Source: Eledone cirrhosa
Lineage: Eukaryota > Mollusca > Cephalopoda > Octopoda > Eledonidae
Assembly (NCBI GenBank): GCA_964016885.1
Contig: OZ024744.1
Location: 111,064,536-111,128,535 of the forward strand
Direction of reading: 5' to 3'
DNA: 64,000 nucleotides
The notes beneath the pieces were generated by a model that saw only the letters and a program-made list of their open reading frames with translations, made no database searches and was not told the origin of the DNA. The position numbers and the translations under genes are program-made. Positions 1-13,570 of the stretch are shown here, one piece after another (the first letter of the stretch is position 1; each line of letters opens with the position of its first letter).

Positions 1-1630
1 AACACAGTAAAACTACACAATCCACTATGCCTTACCTTGCCCTGAACACAGTAGAACTACACAATCCACTATTACTTACATTGCTCTGAACACAGAAAAA
101 CTACACAATCCACTATAACTTACTTTGCCATGAACACAGTAAAGCTACACAATCCACTACAACTTACCTTGCACTGAACACAGTAAAACTACACAATCCA
201 CTATAAATTACCTTCCTCTGAACACAATAAAACTACACAATCCACTATAACTTAACTGGCCCTGAACACAGTAAAACTACACAATCCACTATAACTTAAC
301 TGGCCCTGAACACAGTAAAACTACACAATCCACTATAAGTTACCTTGCTCTGAACACAGTAAAACTACACAATCCACTATAACTTACCTTGCCCTGAACA
401 CAGTAAACTACACAATCCACTATAACTTACATTGCCCTGAACACAGTAAAACTACACAAACCACTATAAATTACCTTGTTCTGAACACAGTAAAACTACA
501 CAATCCACTATACCTTACCTTGCCCTGAACACAGTAAAACTACACAATCCACTATAGCTTACATTGCTCTGAACACAGTAAAACTACACAATCCACCATA
601 AATTACCTTGCTCTGAACACAGCAAAACTACACAATCCACTATAACTTACTTTGCCATGAACACAGTAAAACTACACAATCCACTATAACTTACCTTGCA
701 CTGAACACAGTAAAACTACACAATCCACTATAACTTAACTGGCCCTGAACACAATAACACTACACAATCCACTATAACAAACATTGCCCTGAACACGGTA
801 AAACTACACAAACCACTATCAATTACCTTGCCCTGAACACAGTAAAACTACATAATCCACTATAGTTTACCTTGCCCTGAACACAATAAAACTACACAAT
901 CCACTATAAATTACCTTGCCCTGAAGACAGTAAAACTACACAATCCACTATAACTTACCTTGCTGTGAACACAGTAAAACTACACAATCCACTATGCCTT
1001 ACCTTGCCCTGAACACAGTAAAACTACACAATCCATTATTACTTACATTGCTCTGAACACAGAAAAACTACACAATCCACTATAACTTACTTTGCCATGA
1101 ACACAGTAAAAATAACACAATCCTCTATAACTTACCTTGCTGTGAACACAGTAAAACTACACAATCCACTATGCCTTACCTTGCCCTGAACACAGTAAAA
1201 CTCCACAATCCACTATAACTTACCTTGCCCTGAACACAGTAAAACTACACAATCCAAACTATAACAAACATTGCCCTGAACACGGTAAAACTACACAAAC
1301 CACTATAAATTACCTTGCCTTGAACACAGTAAAACTACATAATCCACTATAGTTTACCTTGCCCTGAACACAATAAAACTACACGATCCACTTTAAATTA
1401 CCTTGCCCTGAACACAGTAAAACTACACAATCCACTATAACGTACCTTGCCCTGAACACAGTAAAACTACTTAATTCACTATAACTTACCTTGCTCTGAA
1501 CACAGTAAAACTACACAATCCACTATACCTTACCTTGCCTTGAACACAGTGAAACTACACAATCCACTATAACTTACCTTGCCCTGAACACAGTAAAACT
1601 ACACAATCCTCTATAACTTACCTTGCTGTG
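1..1630. repeat. HOR unit, first copy of the ATGCC-type block
   Basis: The unit opens with four diagnostic monomers in order: ATGCCTTACC, ATTACTTACATTGCTCTG, one with ACAGAAAAAC, and ACTTTGCCATG followed by CTACAACTTACC. The first 760 bases reappear at 1,631-2,390 with an offset of 1,630 bp (37 monomers plus 2 bases) and few substitutions. The 2-base excess comes mainly from the 46-bp monomer at 1,233-1,278. A second ATGCC run at about 994 and a third at 1,171 show shorter internal duplications of 967 and 177 bp. Confidence 0.75.
1233..1278. repeat. 46-bp monomer with a 2-base insertion
   Basis: The monomer reads AATCCAAACTATAAC where the family has AATCCACTATAAC, a gain of two bases at about position 24. 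The same 46-mer lies at 3,434-3,479, 2,201 bp downstream. The insertion therefore arose once and was copied with the 2.2-kb HOR unit. Confidence 0.9.
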
Positions 1631-2570
1631 AACACAGTAAAACTACACAATCCACTATGCCTTACATTGCCCTGAACACAGTAAAACTACACAATCCACT
1701 ATTACTTACATTGCTCTGAACACAGAAAAACTACACAATCCACTATAACTTACTTTGCCATGAACACAGTAAAACTACACAATCCACTACAACTTACCTT
1801 GCACTGAACACAGTAAAACTACACAATCCACTATAAATTACCTTCCTCTGAACACAATAAAACTACACAATCCACTATAACTTAACTGGCCCTGAACACA
1901 GTAAAACTACACAATCCACTATAACTTAACTGGCCCTGAACACAGTAACACTACACAATCCACTATAAGTTACCTTGCTCTGAACACAGTAAAACTACAC
2001 AATCCACTATAACTTACCTTGCCCTGAACACAGTAAACTACACAATCCACTATAACTTACATTGCCCTGAACACAGTAAAACTACACAAACCACTATAAA
2101 TTACCTTGTTCTGAACACAGTAAAACTACACAATCCACTATACCTTACCTTGCCCTGAACACAGTAAAACTACACAATCCACTATAGCTTACATTGCTCT
2201 GAACACAGTAAAACTACACAATCCACTATAAATTACCTTGCTCTGAACACAGCAAAACTACACAATCCACTATAACTTACTTTGCCATGAACACAGTAAA
2301 ACTACACAATCCACTATAACTTACCTTGCACTGAACACAGTAAAACTACACAATCCACTATAACTTAACTGGCCCTGAACACAGTAACACTACACAATCA
2401 ACTATAACTTACCTTGCTCTGAACACAGTAAAACTACACAATGCACTATAACTTACTTTGCCATGAACACAGTAAAACTACACAATCCACTATAACTTAC
2501 CTTGCACTGAACACAGTAAAACTACACAATCCACTATAAATTACCTTGTTCTGAACACAGAAAAACTACA

Positions 2571-3296
2571 CAATCCACTCTAACTTACCTTGCCCAGAAC
2601 AAAATAAAACTACGTAATCCACTATACCTTACCTTGCCCTGAACACAGTGAAACTACACAATCCACTATAACTTACCTTGCTCTGAACACAGTAAAACTA
2701 CACAATCCACTATACCTTACCTTGCCCTGAACACAGTAAAACTACATAATCCACTATAGTTTACCTTGCCCTGAACACAATAAAACTACACAATCCACTA
2801 TAAATTACCTTGCCCTGAAAACAGTAGAACTACACAATCCACTATAAATTACCTTGCTCTGAACACAATAAAACTACACAATCCACTATAACTTAACTGG
2901 CCCTGAACACAGTAAAACTACACAATCCACTATAACTTACCTTGCCCTGAACACAGTAAAACTACACAATCCACTATAACAAACATTGCCCTGAACACGG
3001 TAAAACTACACAAACCACTATCAATTACCTTGCCCTGAACACAGTAAAACTACATAATCCACTATAGTTTACCTTGCCCTGAACACAATAAAACTACACA
3101 ATCCACTATAAATTACCTTGCCCTGAACACAGTAAAACTACACAATCCTCTATAACTTACCTTGCTGTGAACACAGTAAAACTACACAATCCACTATGCC
3201 TTACCTTGCCATGAACACAGTAAAACTACACAATCCACTATTACTTACATTGCTCTGAACACAGAAAAACTACACAATCCACTATAACTTACCTTG
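2571..3296. repeat. 725-bp block, copy 1 of an exact 2,640-bp-offset pair
   Basis: The block runs from the CCAGAACAAA.TAAAACTACGTAATCC monomer, through GTGAAACTAC, CTACATAATCC/ATAGTTTACC, AAAACAGTAGAAC and ACAAACATTGCC/ACGGTAAAAC monomers, to the ATGCC and ACAGAAAAAC monomers. It is repeated at 5,211-5,936 at an offset of exactly 2,640 bp (60 monomers) with only scattered substitutions, such as CCATG for CCCTG near 3,210. Confidence 0.8.
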
Positions 3297-3433
3297 CACT
3301 GAACACAGTAAAACTACACAATCCACTATAACTTACCTTGCCCTGAACACAGTAAAACTACACAATCCACTATAACTTAACTGGCCCTGAACACAGTAAA
3401 ACTACACAATCCACTATAACTTACCTTGCCCTG

Positions 3434-3479
3434 AACACAGTAAAACTACACAATCCAAACTATAACAAACATTGCCCTG
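3434..3479. repeat. 46-bp monomer, HOR-copied partner
   Basis: Same two-base insertion as at 1,233-1,278, at an offset of 2,201 bp. Both are followed by ACAAACATTGCC-type DNA and an ACGGTAAAAC monomer. Confidence 0.9.
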
Positions 3480-3831
3480 AACACGGTAAAACTACACAAA
3501 CCACTATAAATTACCTTGCCCTGAACACAGTAAAACTACATAATCCACTATAGTTTACCTTGCCCTGAACACAATAAAACTACACGATCCACTTTAAATT
3601 ACCTTGCCCTGAACACAGTAAAACTACACAATCCACTATAACGTACCTTGCCCTGAACACAGTAAAACTACTTAATTCACTATAACTTACCTTGCTCTGA
3701 ACACAGTAAAACTACACAATCCACTATACCTTACCTTGCCCTGAACACAGTGAAACTACACAATCCACTATAACTTACCTTGCCCTGAACACAGTAAAAC
3801 TACACAATCCTCTATAACTTACCTTGCTGTG

Positions 3832-5936
3832 AACACAGTAAAACTACACAATCCACTATGCCTTACCTTGCCCTGAACACAGTAAAACTACACAATCCAC
3901 TATTACTTACATTGCTCTGAACACAGAAAAACTACACAATCCACTATAACTTACTTTGCCATGAACACAGTAAAACTACACAATCCACTACAACTTACCT
4001 TGCACTGAACACAGTAAAACTACACAATCCACTAAAAATTACCTTCCTCTGAACACAATAAAACTACACAATCCACTATAACTTAACTGGCCCTGAACAC
4101 AGTAAAACTACACAATCCACTATAACTTAACTGGCCCTGAACACAGTAAAACTACACAATCCACTATAACTTACCTTGCCCTGAACACAGTAAACTACAC
4201 AATCCACTATAACTTACATTGCCCTGAACACAGTAAAACTACACAAACCACTATAAATTACCTTGTTCTGAACACAGTAAAACTACACAATCCACTATAC
4301 CTTACCTTGCCCTGAACACAGTAAAACTACACAATCCACTATAACTTACTTTGCCCTGAACACATTAAAACTACACAAACCACTATAAATTACCTTGCTC
4401 TAAACACAGTAAAACTTTATAATCCACTATAACTTAACTGGCCCTGAACACAGTAAAACTACACAATCCACTATAACTTAACTGGCCCTGAACACAGTAA
4501 AACTACACAATCCACTATAAGTTACCTTGCTCTGAACACAGTAAAACTACACAATCCACTATAACTTAACTGGCCCTGAACACAGTAAAACTACACAATC
4601 CACTATAACTTACCTTGCCTTGAACACAGTAAAACTACACAATCCACTATAACTTACATTGCCCTGAACACAGTAAAACTACACAATCCACTATAACTTA
4701 CCTTGCTCTGAACACAGTAAAACTACACAAACCACTATAACTTAACAGGCCCTGAACACAGTAAAACTACACAATCCACTATAACTTAACTGACCCTGAA
4801 CACAGTAAAACTACACAATCCACTATAACTTAACTGGCCCTGAACACAGTAAAACTACACAATCCACTATAACTTACCTTGCTCTGAACACAGTAAAACT
4901 ACACGATCCACTATAACTTACCTTGCCCTGAGCACAGTAAGACTACACAAACCACTATAACTTAACTGGCCCTGAACACAGTAAAACTACACAATCCACT
5001 ATCACTTACCTTGCCCTGAACACAGTCAAACTACACAATCCACTATAACTTAACTGGCCCTGAACACAGTAAAACTACACAATCCACTATAACTTAACTG
5101 GCCCTGAACACAGTAAAACTACACAATCCACTATAAGTTACCTTGCTCTGAACACAGTAAAACTACACAATCCACTATAACTTACCTTGCCCTGAACACA
5201 GTAAACTACACAATCCACTCTAACTTACCTTGCCCAGAACAAAGTAAAACTACGTAATCCACTATACCTTACCTTGCCCTGAACACAGTGAAACTACACA
5301 ATCCACTATAACTTACCTTGCTCTGAACACAGTAAAACTACACAATCCACTATACCTTACCTTGCCCTGAACACAGTAAAACTACATAATCCACTATAGT
5401 TTACCTTGCCCTGAACACAATAAAACTACACAATCCACTATAAATTACCTTGCCCTGAAAACAGTAGAACTACACAATCCACTATAAATTACCTTGCTCT
5501 GAACACAATAAAACTACACAATCCACTATAACTTAACTGGCCCTGAACACAGTAAAACTACACAATCCACTATAACTTACCTTGCCCTGAACACAGTAAA
5601 ACTACACAATCCACTATAACAAACATTGCCCTGAACACGGTAAAACTACACAAACCACTATAAATTACCTTGCCCTGAACACAGTAAAACTACATAATCC
5701 ACTATAGTTTACCTTGCCCTGAACACAATAAAACTACACAATCCACTATAAATTACCTTGCCCTGAACACAGTAAAACTACACAATCCTCTATAACTTAC
5801 CTTGCTGTGAACACAGTAAAACTACACAATCCACTATGCCTTACCTTGCCCTGAACACAGTAAAACTACACAATCCACTATTACTTACATTGCTCTGAAC
5901 ACAGAAAAACTACACAATCCACTATAACTTACCTTG
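3832..5936. repeat. HOR unit, third ATGCC-type copy
   Basis: The opening 300 bases follow 1,631 onward at an offset of 2,201 bp. The copy then lacks one monomer (the ATAAGTTACC one) near 4,160. The later part, 4,430-5,200, is dominated by ACTTAACTGGCCCTG monomers in runs. The end of the unit, 5,211-5,936, duplicates 2,571-3,296. Confidence 0.65.
5211..5936. repeat. 725-bp block, copy 2 (offset 2,640 bp)
   Basis: This is the partner of 2,571-3,296. The match breaks at about 5,936, where this copy continues with CCCGGAACACAGTAAACTACAGGATCC, the first GGATCC monomer of the window. Copy 1 continues with a GCACTG monomer there. Confidence 0.8.
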
Positions 5937-8900
5937 CCCGGAACACAGTAAACTACAGGATCCACTATAACTTACCTTGCTCTGAACACAGTAAAACTAC
6001 ACGATCCACTATAACTTACATTGCCCTGAACACAGTAAAACTACACAATCCACTATAACTTACCTTGCGCTGAACACAGTAAAACTACACGATCCACTAT
6101 AACTTACTTTGCCATGAACACAGTAAAACTACACGATCCACTATAACTTACCTTGCACTGAACACAGTAAAACTACACAATCCACTATAACTTAACTTGC
6201 ACTGAACACAGTAAAACTACACAATCCACTATAACTTAATTGGCCCTGAACACAGTAAAACTACACAATCCACTATAACTTACCTTGCACTGAACACAGT
6301 AAAACTACACAATCCACTATAAGTAACCTTGCTCTGAACACAGTAAAACTACACAATCCACTATAACTTACCTTGCCCTGAACACAGTAAACTACACAAT
6401 CCACTATAACTTACATTGCCATGAACACAGTAAAACTACACAAACCACTATAAATTACCTTGTTCTGAACACAGTAAAACTACACAATCCCCTATACCTT
6501 ACCTTGCCCTGAACACACTAAACTACAGGATCCACTATAACTTAACTGGCCCTGAACACAGTAAAACTACACGATCCACTATAACTTACCTTGCACTGAA
6601 CACAGTAAAACTACACAATCCACTATAACTTACCTTGCACTGGACACAGTAAAACTACACAATCCACTATAAATTACCTTGCTCTGAACACAGTAAAACT
6701 ACACAATCCACTATAACTTAACTGGCCCTGAACACAGTAAACTACAGAATCCACTATAACTTACCTTGCCCAGAACAAAGTAAAACTACGTAATCCACTA
6801 TACCTTACCTTGCCCTGAACACAGTAAAACTACACAATCCACTATAGCTTACATTGCTCTGAACACAGTAAAACTACACAATCCACTATAGCTTACCTTG
6901 CCCTGAACACAGTAAAACTACACAATCCACTATAAATTACCTTGCTCTGAACACAGTAAAACTACACAATCCACTATAACTTACCTTGCCCTGAACACAG
7001 TAAAACTACACAATCCACTATAACTGAACTGGCCCTGAACACAGTAAAACTACACAATCCACTATAACTTAACTGGCCCTGAACACAGTAAAACTACACA
7101 ATCCACTATAACTTAACTGGCCCTGAACACAGTAAAACTACACAAACCACTATAAATTACCTTGTTCTGAACACAGTAAAACTACACAATCCACTATACC
7201 TTACCTTGCCCTGAACACAGTAAAACTACACAATCCACTATAACTTACTTTGCCCTGAACATATTAAAACTACACAAACCACTATAAATTACCTTGCTCT
7301 AAACACAGTAAAACTTTATAATCCACTATAACTTAACTGGCCCTGAACACAGTGAAACTACACAATCCACTATAACTTAACTGGCCCTGAACACAGTAAA
7401 ACTACACAATCCACTATAAGTTACCTTGCTCTGAACACAGTAAAACTACACAATCCACTATAACTTAACTGGCCTTGAACACAGTAAAGCTACACAATCC
7501 ACTATAACTTACATTTCTGTGAACACAGGAAAACTACACAAACCACTATAACTTAACTGACCCTGAACACAGTAAAACTACACAATCCACTATAACTTAA
7601 CTGACCCTGAACACAGTCAAACTACACAATCCACTATAACTTAACTGGCCCTGAACACAGTAAACTACAGGATCCACTATAACTTACCTTGCTCTGAACA
7701 CAGTAAAACTACACGATCCACTATAACTTACATTGCCCTGAACACAGTAAAACTACACAATCCACTATAACTTGCCTTGCGCTGAACACAGTAAAACTAC
7801 ACGATCCACTATAACTTACTTTGCCATGAACACAGTAAAACTACACGATCCACTATAACTTACCTTGCACTGAACACAGTAAAACTACACAATCCACTAT
7901 AACTTAACTTGCACTGAACACAGTAAAACTACACAATCCACTATAACTTAACTGGCCCTGAACACAGTAAAACTACACAATCCACTATAACTTACCTTGC
8001 ACTGAACACAGTAAAACTACACAATCCACTATAAGTTACCTTGCTCTGAACACAGTAAAACTACACAATCCACTATAACTTAACTGGCCCTGAACACAGT
8101 AAACTACAGAATCCACTATAACTTACCTTGCCCTGAACAAAGTAAAACTACGTAATCCACTATACCTTACCTTGCCCTGAACACAGTAAAACTACACAAT
8201 CCACTATAGCTTACATTGCTCTGAACACAGTAAAACTACACAATACACTATAGCTTACCTTGCCCTGAACACAGTAAAACTACACAATCCACTATAAATT
8301 ACCTTGCTCTGAACACAGTAAAACTACACAATCCACTATAACTTACCTTGCCCTGAACACAGTAAACTACACAATCCACTATAACTTACATTGCCCTGAA
8401 CACAGTAAAACTACACAATCCACTATAACTGAACTGGCCCTGAACACAGTAAAACTACACAATCCACTATAACTTAACTGGCCCTGAACACAGTAAAACT
8501 ACACAATCCACTATAACTTAACTGGCCCTGAACACAGTAAAACTACACAATCCACTATAAGTTACCTTGCTCTGAACACAGTAAAACTACACAATCCACT
8601 ATAACTTACCTTGTCCTGAACACACTAAAACTACACAATCCTCTATAACTTAACTGGCCCTGAACACAGTAAAACTACACAATCCACTATAACTTAGCTT
8701 GCACTGAACACACTAAAACTACACAATCCACTATAACTTACCTTGCCCTGAACACAGTAAAACTACACAATCCACTTCAACTTACCTTGCTCTGAACACA
8801 GTAAAACTACACAATCCACTATAACTTACCTTGCCCTGAACACAGTAAAATTACACAATCCACTATAACTAACCTTGCCCTGAACACAGTAAAACTACAC

Positions 8901-9440
8901 AATCCACTATAACTTACTTTGCTCTGAACACAGTAAAACTACACAATCCACCTTAACTTACCTTGCTCTGAACACAGTAAAACTACACAATCCACTTCAA
9001 CTTACCTTGCTCTGAACACAGTAAAACTACACAATCCACTATAACTTACCTTGCCCTGAACACAGTAAAATTACACAATCCTCTATAACTTACCTTGCCC
9101 TGAACACAGTAAAACTACATAATCCACTATAACTTAACATGCTCTGAACACAGTAAAACTACACAACCCACTATAACTTACCTTGCCTTGAACACAGTAA
9201 AACTACACAATCCACAATAACCTACCTTGCCCTGAACATAGTAAAACTACGTAATCCACTATAACTTACCTTCCTCTAAACACAGTAAAACTACACAATC
9301 TACTATAACTTACCTTGCCCAGAACACAGTAAAACTACGTAATCCACTATAACTTACCTTGCCCTGAACACAGTAAAACTACACAATCCACTATAATTTA
9401 CCTTGCCCTGAACACAGTAAAACTACACAATCCACTATAA
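5937..9440. repeat. Mixed block with GGATCC and TTTATAATCC monomers
   Basis: About 80 monomers without a single clean period. It holds the first GGATCC monomers (5,957, 6,537, 7,669) and the first set of monomers in the order GTTCTG, ATACC, ACTTTGCCCTGAACATATT, TCTAAACACAGTAAAACTTTATAATCC (7,150-7,330). Two partial duplications are visible: 5,945-6,340 matches 7,665-8,050 (offset 1,712 bp), and the CTACAGAATCC region at 6,744 matches 8,106 (offset 1,362 bp). From 8,775 the order CTTCAACTTACC, AAAATTACAC, ATAACTAACC is the same as at 13,565 (offset 4,790 bp). Confidence 0.6.
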
Positions 9441-11505
9441 CTTACCTTGCTCTGAACACAGTAAAACTACATAATCCACTATAACTTACCTTGCCCTGAA
9501 CACAGTAAAACTAACACAATCCACTATAACTTACCTTGCCCTGAACACAGTAAAACTACACCATCCACTATAAATTACGTTGCCATGAACATACTAAAAC
9601 TACACGATCTTCTATAACTTACCTTGCCCTGAACACAGTAAAACCACACAATCCACTATAACTTACCTTGCCCTGAACACAGTAAAACTACACAATCCAC
9701 TATAACTTACATTGCCCTGAACGCAGTAAAACAACACGATCCACTATAACTGAACTGGCCCTGAACACAGTAAAACTACACAATCCACTATAACTTAACT
9801 GGCCCTGAACACAGTAAAACTACACAATCCACTATAACTTAACTGGCCCTGAACACAGTAAAACTACACAATCCACTATAAGTTACCTTGCTCTGAACAC
9901 AGTAAAACTACACAATCCACTATAACTTACCTTGCCCTGAACACAGTAAACTACACAATCCACTATAACTAACATTGCCCTGAACACAGTAAAACTACAC
10001 AAACCACTATAAATTACCTTGTTCTGAACACAGTAAAACTACACAATCCACTATACCTTACCTTGCCCTGAACACAGTAAAACTACACAATCCACTATAA
10101 CTTACTTTGCCCTGAACATATTAAAACTACACAAGCCACTATAAATTACCTTGCTCTAAACACAGTAAAACTTTATAATCCACTATAACTTAACTGGCCC
10201 TGAACACAGTGAAACTACACAATCCACTATAACTTAACTGGCCCTGAACACAGTAAAACTACACAATCCACTATAAGTTACCTTGCTCTGAACACAGTAA
10301 AACTACACGATCCACTATAACTTAACTGGCCTTGAACACAGTAAAGCTACACAATCCACTATAACTTACATTTCTCTGAACACAGGAAAACTACACAAAC
10401 CACTATAACTTAACTGACCCTGAACACAGTAAAACTACACAATCCACTATAACTTAACTGACCCTGAACACAGTAAAACTACACAATCCACTATAACTTA
10501 CCTTGCACTGAACACAGTAAAACTACACAATCCACTATAAGTTACCTTGCTCTGAACACAGTAAAACTACACAATCCACTATAACTTACCTTGCCCTGAA
10601 CACAGTAAACTACACAATCCACTATAACTTACATTGCCCTGAACACAGTAAAACTACACAAACCACTATAACTTACCTTGTTCTGAACACAGTAAAACTA
10701 CACAATCCCCTATACCTTACCTTGCCCTGAACACACTAAACTACAGGATCCACTATAACTTAACTGGCCCTGAACACAGTAAAACTACACGATCCACTAT
10801 AACTTACCTTGCACTGAACACAGTAAAACTACACAATCCACTATAACTTACCTTGCACTGAACACAGTAAAACTACACAATCCACTATAAATTACCTTGC
10901 CCTGAACACAGTAAAACTACACAATCCACTATAGCTTACATTGCTCTGAACACAGTAAAACTACACAATCCACTATAGCTTACCTTGCCCTGAACACAGT
11001 AAAACTACACAATCCACTATAAATTACCTTGCTCTGAACACAGTAAAACTACACAATCCACTATAACTTACCTTGCCCTGAACACAGTAAACTACACAAT
11101 CCACTATAACTTACATTGCCCTGAACACAGTAAAACTACACAATCCACTATAACTGAACTGGCCCTGAACACAGTAAAACTACACAATCCACTATAACTT
11201 AACTGGCCCTGAACACAGTAAAACTACACAATCCACTATAACTTAACTGGCCCTGAACACAGTAAAACTACACAATCCACTATAAGTTACCTTGCTCTGA
11301 ACACAGTAAAACTACACAATCCACTATAACTTACCTTGTCCTGAACACACTAAAACTACACAATCCTCTATAACTTAACTGGCCCTGAACACAGTAAAAC
11401 TACACAATCCACTATAACTTAGCTTGCACTGAACACAGTAAAACTACACAATCCACTATAACTTACCTTGCCCTGAACACAGTAAAACTACACAATCCAC
11501 TTCAA
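9441..11505. repeat. 2,065-bp HOR, copy 1
   Basis: The first of two adjacent near-identical units of 2,065 bp (47 monomers less 3 bases). Shared private variants include the 45-bp monomer with CTAACACAATCC (9,499), CGATCTTCTATAAC (9,605), GAACGCAGTAAAACAAC (9,722), CACAAGCCACTATAAATT (10,132), CTAAACTACAGGATCC (10,745) and CTTCAACTTACC (11,500). Each recurs 2,064-2,065 bp downstream. Boundaries are set where the neighbouring CTACATAATCC monomer is entered from different contexts. Confidence 0.85.
9499..9543. repeat. 45-bp monomer with one-base insertion
   Basis: CTAACACAATCC replaces CTACACAATCC, adding one A. The identical event lies at 11,564-11,608, exactly 2,065 bp away, and marks the two HOR copies. 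Confidence 0.9.
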
Positions 11506-13570
11506 CTTACCTTGCTCTGAACACAGTAAAACTACATAATCCACTATAACTTACCTTGCCCTGAACACAGTAAAACTAACACAATCCACTATAACTTACC
11601 TTGCCCTGAACACAGTAAAACTACACCATCCACTATAAATTACGTTGCCATGAACATACTAAAACTACACGATCTTCTATAACTTACCTTGCCCTGAACA
11701 CAGTAAAACCACACAATCCACTATAACTTACCTTGCCCTGAACACAGTAAAACTACACAATCCACTATAACTTACATTGCCCTGAACGCAGTAAAACAAC
11801 ACAATCCACTATAACTGAACTGGCCCTGAACACAGTAAAACTACACAATCCACTATAACTTAACTGGCCCTGAACACAGTAAAACTACACAATCCACTAT
11901 AACTTAACTGGCCCTGAACACAGTAAAACTACACAATCCACTATAAGTTACCTTGCTCTGAACACAGTAAAACTACACAATCCACTATAACTTACCTTGC
12001 CCTGAACACAGTAAACTACACAATCCACTATAACTAACATTGCCCTGAACACAGTAAAACTACACAAACCACTATAAATTACCTTGTTCTGAACACAGTA
12101 AAACTACACAATCCACTATACCTTACCTTGCCCTGAACACAGTAAAACTACACAATCCACTATAACTTACTTTGCCCTGAACATATTAAAACTACACAAG
12201 CCACTATAAATTACCTTGCTCTAAACACAGTAAAACTTTATAATCCACTATAACTTAACTGGCCCTGAACACAGTGAAACTACACAATCCACTATAACTT
12301 AACTGGCCCTGAACACAGTAAAACTACACAATCCACTATAAGTTACCTTGCTCTGAACACAGTAAAACTACACAATCCACTATAACTTAACTGGCCTTGA
12401 ACACAGTAAAGCTACACAATCCACTATAACTTACATTTCTCTGAACACAGGAAAACTACACAAACCACTATAACTTAACTGACCCTGAACACAGTAAAAC
12501 TACACAATCCACTATAACTTAACTGACCCTGAACACAGTAAAACTACACAATCCACTATAACTTACCTTGCACTGAACACAGTAAAACTACACAATCCAC
12601 TATAAGTTACCTTGCTCTGAACACAGTAAAACTACACAATCCACTATAACTTACCTTGCCCTGAACACAGTAAACTACACAATCCACTATAACTTACATT
12701 GCCCTGAACACAGTAAAACTACACAAACCACTATAAATTACCTTGTTCTGAACACAGTAAAACTACACAATCCCCTATACCTTACCTTGCCCTGAACACA
12801 CTAAACTACAGGATCCACTATAACTTAACTGGCCCTGAACACAGTAAAACTACACGATCCACTATAACTTACCTTGCACTGAACACAGTAAAACTACACA
12901 ATCCACTATAACTTACCTTGCACTGAACACAGTAAAACTACACAATCCACTATAAATTACCTTGCCCTGAACACAGTAAAACTACACAATCCACTATAGC
13001 TTACATTGCTCTGAACACAGTAAAACTACACAATCCACTATAGCTTACCTTGCCCTGAACACAGTAAAACTACACAATCCACTATAAATTACCTTGCTCT
13101 GAACACAGTAAAACTACACAATCCACTATAACTTACCTTGCCCTGAACACAGTAAACTACACAATCCACTATAACTTACATTGCCCTGAACACAGTAAAA
13201 CTACACAATCCACTATAACTGAACTGGCCCTGAACACAGTAAAACTACACAATCCACTATAACTTAACTGACCCTGAACACAGTAAAACTACACAATCCA
13301 CTATAACTTAACTGGCCCTGAACACAGTAAAACTACACAATCCACTATAAGTTACCTTGCTCTGAACACAGTAAAACTACACAATCCACTATAACTTACC
13401 TTGTCCTGAACACACTAAAACTACACAATCCTCTATAACTTAACTGGCCCTGAACACAGTAAAACTACACAATCCACTATAACTTAGCTTGCACTGAACA
13501 CAGTAAAACTACACAATCCACTATAACTTACCTTGCCCTGAACACAGTAAAACTACACAATCCACTTCAA
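11506..13570. repeat. 2,065-bp HOR, copy 2
   Basis: Second copy of the unit at 9,441-11,505, with scattered substitutions only (for example CACGATCC/CACAATCC near 10,310). Past about 13,570 the sequence no longer follows copy 1. It continues instead like 8,775 onward, as expected if an unequal exchange in a longer parental array created the tandem pair. Confidence 0.85.

Larger units (their letters stand above)
1631..3831. repeat. HOR unit of 2,201 bp (50 monomers +1)
   Basis: This is the second copy of the block starting with ATGCC/ATTAC/ACAGAAAAAC monomers. The same start recurs at 3,832, giving a unit of 2,201 bp. The preceding flank matches too: the 46-bp monomers at 1,233 and 3,434 share the 2,201-bp offset, so the repeated stretch begins before this start, near 1,180 and 3,380. 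The stretch 2,371-2,480 (AACACTACACAATCAAC, then CACAATGCACTA, then ACTTTGCCATG) is the only left-domain place seen with the monomer order typical of the right domain. Confidence 0.75.

Noticed and set aside
8..14. Hairpin in the constant part (AGT-AAA-ACT)
   Set aside because: Only three base pairs of stem. Too weak to be meaningful.
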